DNA of 6,911 bases, from assembly GCA_017694145.1 (NCBI GenBank), contig JADINF010000059.1, positions 1 to 6,911 of the forward strand, in the 5' to 3' direction. Source of the DNA: Candidatus Stercoripulliclostridium pullicola. Its GTDB lineage: Bacteria > Bacillota > Clostridia > Christensenellales > DTU072. Within the stretch, counting starts at the first letter, position 1, and each line of letters begins with the position of its first letter. The notes under the pieces are model-generated. The model was not told the DNA's origin and did not search any database. It saw only the letters and a program-made list of their open reading frames with translations. The position numbers and the translations under genes are program-made. Shown here piece after piece: positions 4,719 to 6,911 of this stretch.

Positions 4719-5804
4719 ATGTACGACGTTTTTATTTCTTATTCGAGCAAAGACAAAACTTATGCGGACGCAATCATTCACACTCTGGAAGAACACGGCA
4801 TTAAATGCTGGATAGCCTACCGCGACGCCACGCCGGGAGAAAAGTATTCTTCTTCCATTATTGCCGCTATTAGGGAAACCAAAGTATTCTTATTGATTTT
4901 TTCTAAAAACTCGAAGGCTTCCGTTCACGTTAAAAACGAAATAAATTTCGCCACAAAGGTGGGCTCGGTCATAATACCTTTTAGAGTAGAAGACGTCGTT
5001 CCTGACGACTCGCTGGAGTATTATCTCGGCGCGACTCATTGGCTGGAAGCGCTTACCAAACCCTTGCAAAATCATATTCTACGACTGAAAGACACTATTA
5101 AACACGCGCTTTCGCACGATACGGAAAACGTCGCGCCCGTGACAAACGCTACAGCCACATCGCGCAGGGGCAACTTGCGCAACGTTGAAGCCGAATATCT
5201 TTACTCTAAAGGTATGACGCCGCTACGCATAGCCGAGCGCCTGGTACAAAACGATCTGGAATTATACGCCGGCATTACGGAGCTCAACGAAGGCAGTCCC
5301 GAACAATGGGCAGATTTCATAGAAAACTGCCCCGATAATTTCTCGTATCTCGTAAACGACAACGACGAGATCGTTGGCGACTGGTCCATAGTCGCGCTCG
5401 ACGAAGAAACCTACGCGCGCGCCGTAAACGGCGAAACGGTAGAAAGCGAATTCACTTTGGATTCGACGGAATATATTTGTTTCCCCGGAGAATATAACGG
5501 CTACCTTCTTAATATGTCGCTCAATATGGAATATAAGACGCTCGAAAACAATCTTAAACTCGTAGACAGTTTTTTCGCAAGATTGGAAAGCTTTGCGAAA
5601 AACGGGATATTTTTCAAGCGATTCTGCGTGAACGTGTTTCGCAGAGATCAGCAAGCTTTCTATAAAAACTTCGGTTTTACATACAAATGCGACAATCGCG
5701 AACTAGGCAAGCTATACGAGATAGAATTGCTGCCATATCCCAAAAGCGCTCTTTTCGAAAAGCGCGACGTACTGAAAAAGTTGTATGAAGATCATAACGG
5801 TTAA
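4719..5804 (+). CDS. TIR-domain protein fused to a degenerate GNAT-like domain
   Basis: 361 residues. Residues 2-130 are a TIR domain: DVFISYSSKDK at 3-13, the G-I-K-C-W strand (27-31), A-T-P-G loop (37-40), FLLIFS (57-62), and VKNEIN, where Glu74 aligns with the catalytic glutamate of NAD-cleaving TIR domains such as SARM1. Residues 131-152 are a linker; 153-180 are helical with a possible helix-turn-helix (YSKGMTPLRIAERL). Residues about 200-340 look GNAT-like: a VNDNDEIVGDWSIVAL strand pair and a closing AFYKNFGF motif, but the expected R/Q-x-x-G-x-G acetyl-CoA loop is absent (NMEYKTLENN near 269-278). NAD cleavage or NAD-derived signalling is inferred from the family; the C-terminal part may sense a ligand rather than catalyse. 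The ribosome site is weak (AGGCGGG, about 4708-4714). It overlaps the next gene by 20 bp. Confidence 0.88.
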   Translation: MYDVFISYSSKDKTYADAIIHTLEEHGIKCWIAYRDATPGEKYSSSIIAAIRETKVFLLIFSKNSKASVHVKNEINFATKVGSVIIPFRVEDVVPDDSLEYYLGATHWLEALTKPLQNHILRLKDTIKHALSHDTENVAPVTNATATSRRGNLRNVEAEYLYSKGMTPLRIAERLVQNDLELYAGITELNEGSPEQWADFIENCPDNFSYLVNDNDEIVGDWSIVALDEETYARAVNGETVESEFTLDSTEYICFPGEYNGYLLNMSLNMEYKTLENNLKLVDSFFARLESFAKNGIFFKRFCVNVFRRDQQAFYKNFGFTYKCDNRELGKLYEIELLPYPKSALFEKRDVLKKLYEDHNG

Positions 5805-6384
5805 CGGCGCGGAGTTATCGCGGTCTGAACTTGTTGCGGCGGGAGAATTATTGTTCCTTACCGACGAAGAAATATACCCTACTGCATTCGGTACAGCCGA
5901 AAATATGGGTAAGGTCTTCCCTTATCTCGCTTCGATAAAGGGCAATATGTTCGAAGGGAAAAATCTTCTTGTCGCAAAAGCAGACGGCGCCATAGCCGGC
6001 GTGCTGGTCGGTTGCCGGAACGCGAAATGGGCTCCCGGTGCTGTCGAAAAAGCTTTTACTGCTTGCGGTTTACCCGTGCCGAGCGGCGCGGCAGACGCCG
6101 AGAAACACTATTTCTGCTACGAAGCAGAACACGAATCGGGCGATTACGTACTGTGTTTGTGTGTTTCTCCGCTTTTCCGCAGACAGGGTATAGGCAAAAT
6201 TCTTCTGACGAATTATCTGTCGGACAAAACCGAAGCCACTCTAGAATGTCTGAGATCCAATCCCGTCGCTATGGCGTTATACGAAGCCTGCGGTTTCGTC
6301 AATATCGCGGAATACGACGGCTACAGCGCGCCCGGTAAGCCGTGCGTCGCCGTCTGTAAAATGCTCTATAAAGCGAATAAATAG
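5785..6384 (+). CDS. GNAT-family N-acetyltransferase
   Basis: 199 residues. The central strand and acetyl-CoA loop are clear: LCVSPLFRRQGIGKILL (125-141), with the R-R-Q-G-I-G pyrophosphate-binding signature at 132-137. NPVAMALYEACGF (159-171) is the usual GNAT motif B. The N-terminal 60 residues contain IYPTAFG and MFEGKNLLVAKADGAIAGVLVG, the substrate-side helices and first strands. The substrate is unknown: it could be a small amine, an antibiotic or a protein. The start lies within the last codons of the TIR gene in a different frame, with a 20-bp overlap and no real Shine-Dalgarno, which suggests translational coupling and a shared mRNA. No convincing terminator is seen in the 74 bp after its stop. 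Confidence 0.9.
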   Translation: MKIITVNGAELSRSELVAAGELLFLTDEEIYPTAFGTAENMGKVFPYLASIKGNMFEGKNLLVAKADGAIAGVLVGCRNAKWAPGAVEKAFTACGLPVPSGAADAEKHYFCYEAEHESGDYVLCLCVSPLFRRQGIGKILLTNYLSDKTEATLECLRSNPVAMALYEACGFVNIAEYDGYSAPGKPCVAVCKMLYKANK

Positions 6385-6458
6385 GACTTATACCGAAAAT
6401 TACGTTTATCGCGCGATATCCATATCGGAATATACTCGAATATTACGAATTCTACAGC

Positions 6459-6848
6459 TTAAATTTCGCACGTAGATCCTGACGATATCAGAGCGTCTAT
6501 CTTCTCTTTTGCGTTTCCGAGGTTTTGGGCGTACTTTATTTTGTACGTATTCGAATTCGTGACGATGATAAGAGTGCCGAAAGAGTATTCCCTGCCGTAT
6601 TTGTCTTTATTATATTTGAATGAGACTTCCTTCACGTCGGTAAGGCGTATCGCGACGGCGTTATAATTGTCGCGCAAATATTCATCGCCGCTTCTTTCCA
6701 GCAAAAACTCGGGCAAACGTTCGAAAGCTATATGCTTCGCCGCGACGAAAGCGGTCATCGCCGCGGCAAGCGCGAATATACCGTAAAAAATGTAGCTTAT
6801 GTAAGTTACGTTCTCCTCGAGCGGTATGAGTATCGCGCACAGCAGCAT
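6459..6848 (-). CDS. Small membrane protein with PH-like domain, probably 3' part of an interrupted gene
   Basis: The uninterrupted frame encodes 129 residues. Residues about 1-10 end one hydrophobic helix and 15-41 form a second. A short linker (AFERLPEFLLERSGDEY) leads to a beta-rich domain at about 57-125: VAIRLTDVKEVSF, a turn with KDKYG, TLIIVTNSNTYKI, then an ending NAKEKIDALI helix. This order of strands and last helix fits a bacterial PH-like (bPH) fold; the function is unknown. The ATG at 6848 has no ribosome site and falls in the middle of a hydrophobic segment, so it is unlikely to be the native start. Convergent with the acetyltransferase, 74 bp apart. Confidence 0.7.
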   Translation of the reverse strand: MLLCAILIPLEENVTYISYIFYGIFALAAAMTAFVAAKHIAFERLPEFLLERSGDEYLRDNYNAVAIRLTDVKEVSFKYNKDKYGREYSFGTLIIVTNSNTYKIKYAQNLGNAKEKIDALISSGSTCEI

Positions 6849-6911
6849 CGCGAGTGCCGCAAGTCAGAAAAAGACTTCAGCCGCTATCAGCTCGTAACGG
6901 TGCCCTTTCCC
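6849..6911 (-). pseudogene. Upstream in-frame continuation of the PH-like membrane gene, cut by TGA
   Basis: In the same minus-strand frame, the last 45 bases of the window encode GKGHRYELIAAEVFF (6911-6867), then TGA (6866-6864), then LAALA leading into MLLCAILIP. Read together this is one basic/polar lead-in and one continuous hydrophobic helix, as expected for a two-helix membrane protein. The TGA therefore looks like a nonsense mutation or a base-call error inside a longer gene. The true start lies beyond the right edge. Confidence 0.6.

Noticed and set aside
6385..6458. Terminator between the convergent acetyltransferase and PH-like genes
   Set aside because: Only a weak CGATAT/ATATCG dyad with a two-base loop is present, and there is no T-run.
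6864..6866. TGA read as tryptophan throughout (code 4)
   Set aside because: Trp is TGG in all intact genes here and no other in-frame TGA is found; absence of TGA as a stop in four genes is too small a sample.

Overview
The window looks like a mid-GC Bacillota chromosome, most probably an uncultured gut-type Clostridia. The grounds are strong AGGAGG-type ribosome sites, sigma-A promoters with 17-bp spacers, encoded tRNA CCA ends, and a lipoprotein with BspA-type leucine-rich repeats plus an InlB B-repeat. The lineage is inference; no marker gene is present. All four visible gene ends use TAA or TAG, and tryptophan is read from TGG, so the standard bacterial code fits.

Layout. Positions 1-2435, minus strand, hold the first 811 codons of a large modular surface lipoprotein that runs off the left edge. 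Its leader (2436-2584) carries a strong promoter, a 10-bp inverted repeat and a perfect Shine-Dalgarno. Next, all on the minus strand, come a terminator-like hairpin, tRNA-Pro(CGG) and its promoter, then a membrane-anchored alpha/beta hydrolase (2904-3869) with a consensus promoter. Diverging from it is tRNA-Leu(CAA) at 4018-4104, followed by a very strong terminator. The 614 bp between this tRNA and the next gene hold no credible protein gene. They contain two tandem, diverged copies of a structured repeat in which one stem has changed in four base pairs while keeping full pairing.

Positions 4719-6384, plus strand, are a two-gene unit under a near-consensus promoter: a TIR-domain protein fused to a degenerate GNAT-like domain, overlapping by 20 bp a second, canonical GNAT acetyltransferase. 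This is the best candidate for an undescribed functional module, possibly NAD-linked defence or signalling. Convergent with it, at the right edge, is a small membrane protein with a PH-like domain. Its frame continues upstream through a single in-frame TGA to the window end, so the gene is probably interrupted.

How the parts relate: the two tRNAs share an arrangement in which the downstream hairpin pairs back into the tRNA CCA end. The hydrolase, lipoprotein and TIR-GNAT unit have separate promoters and no evident common pathway.
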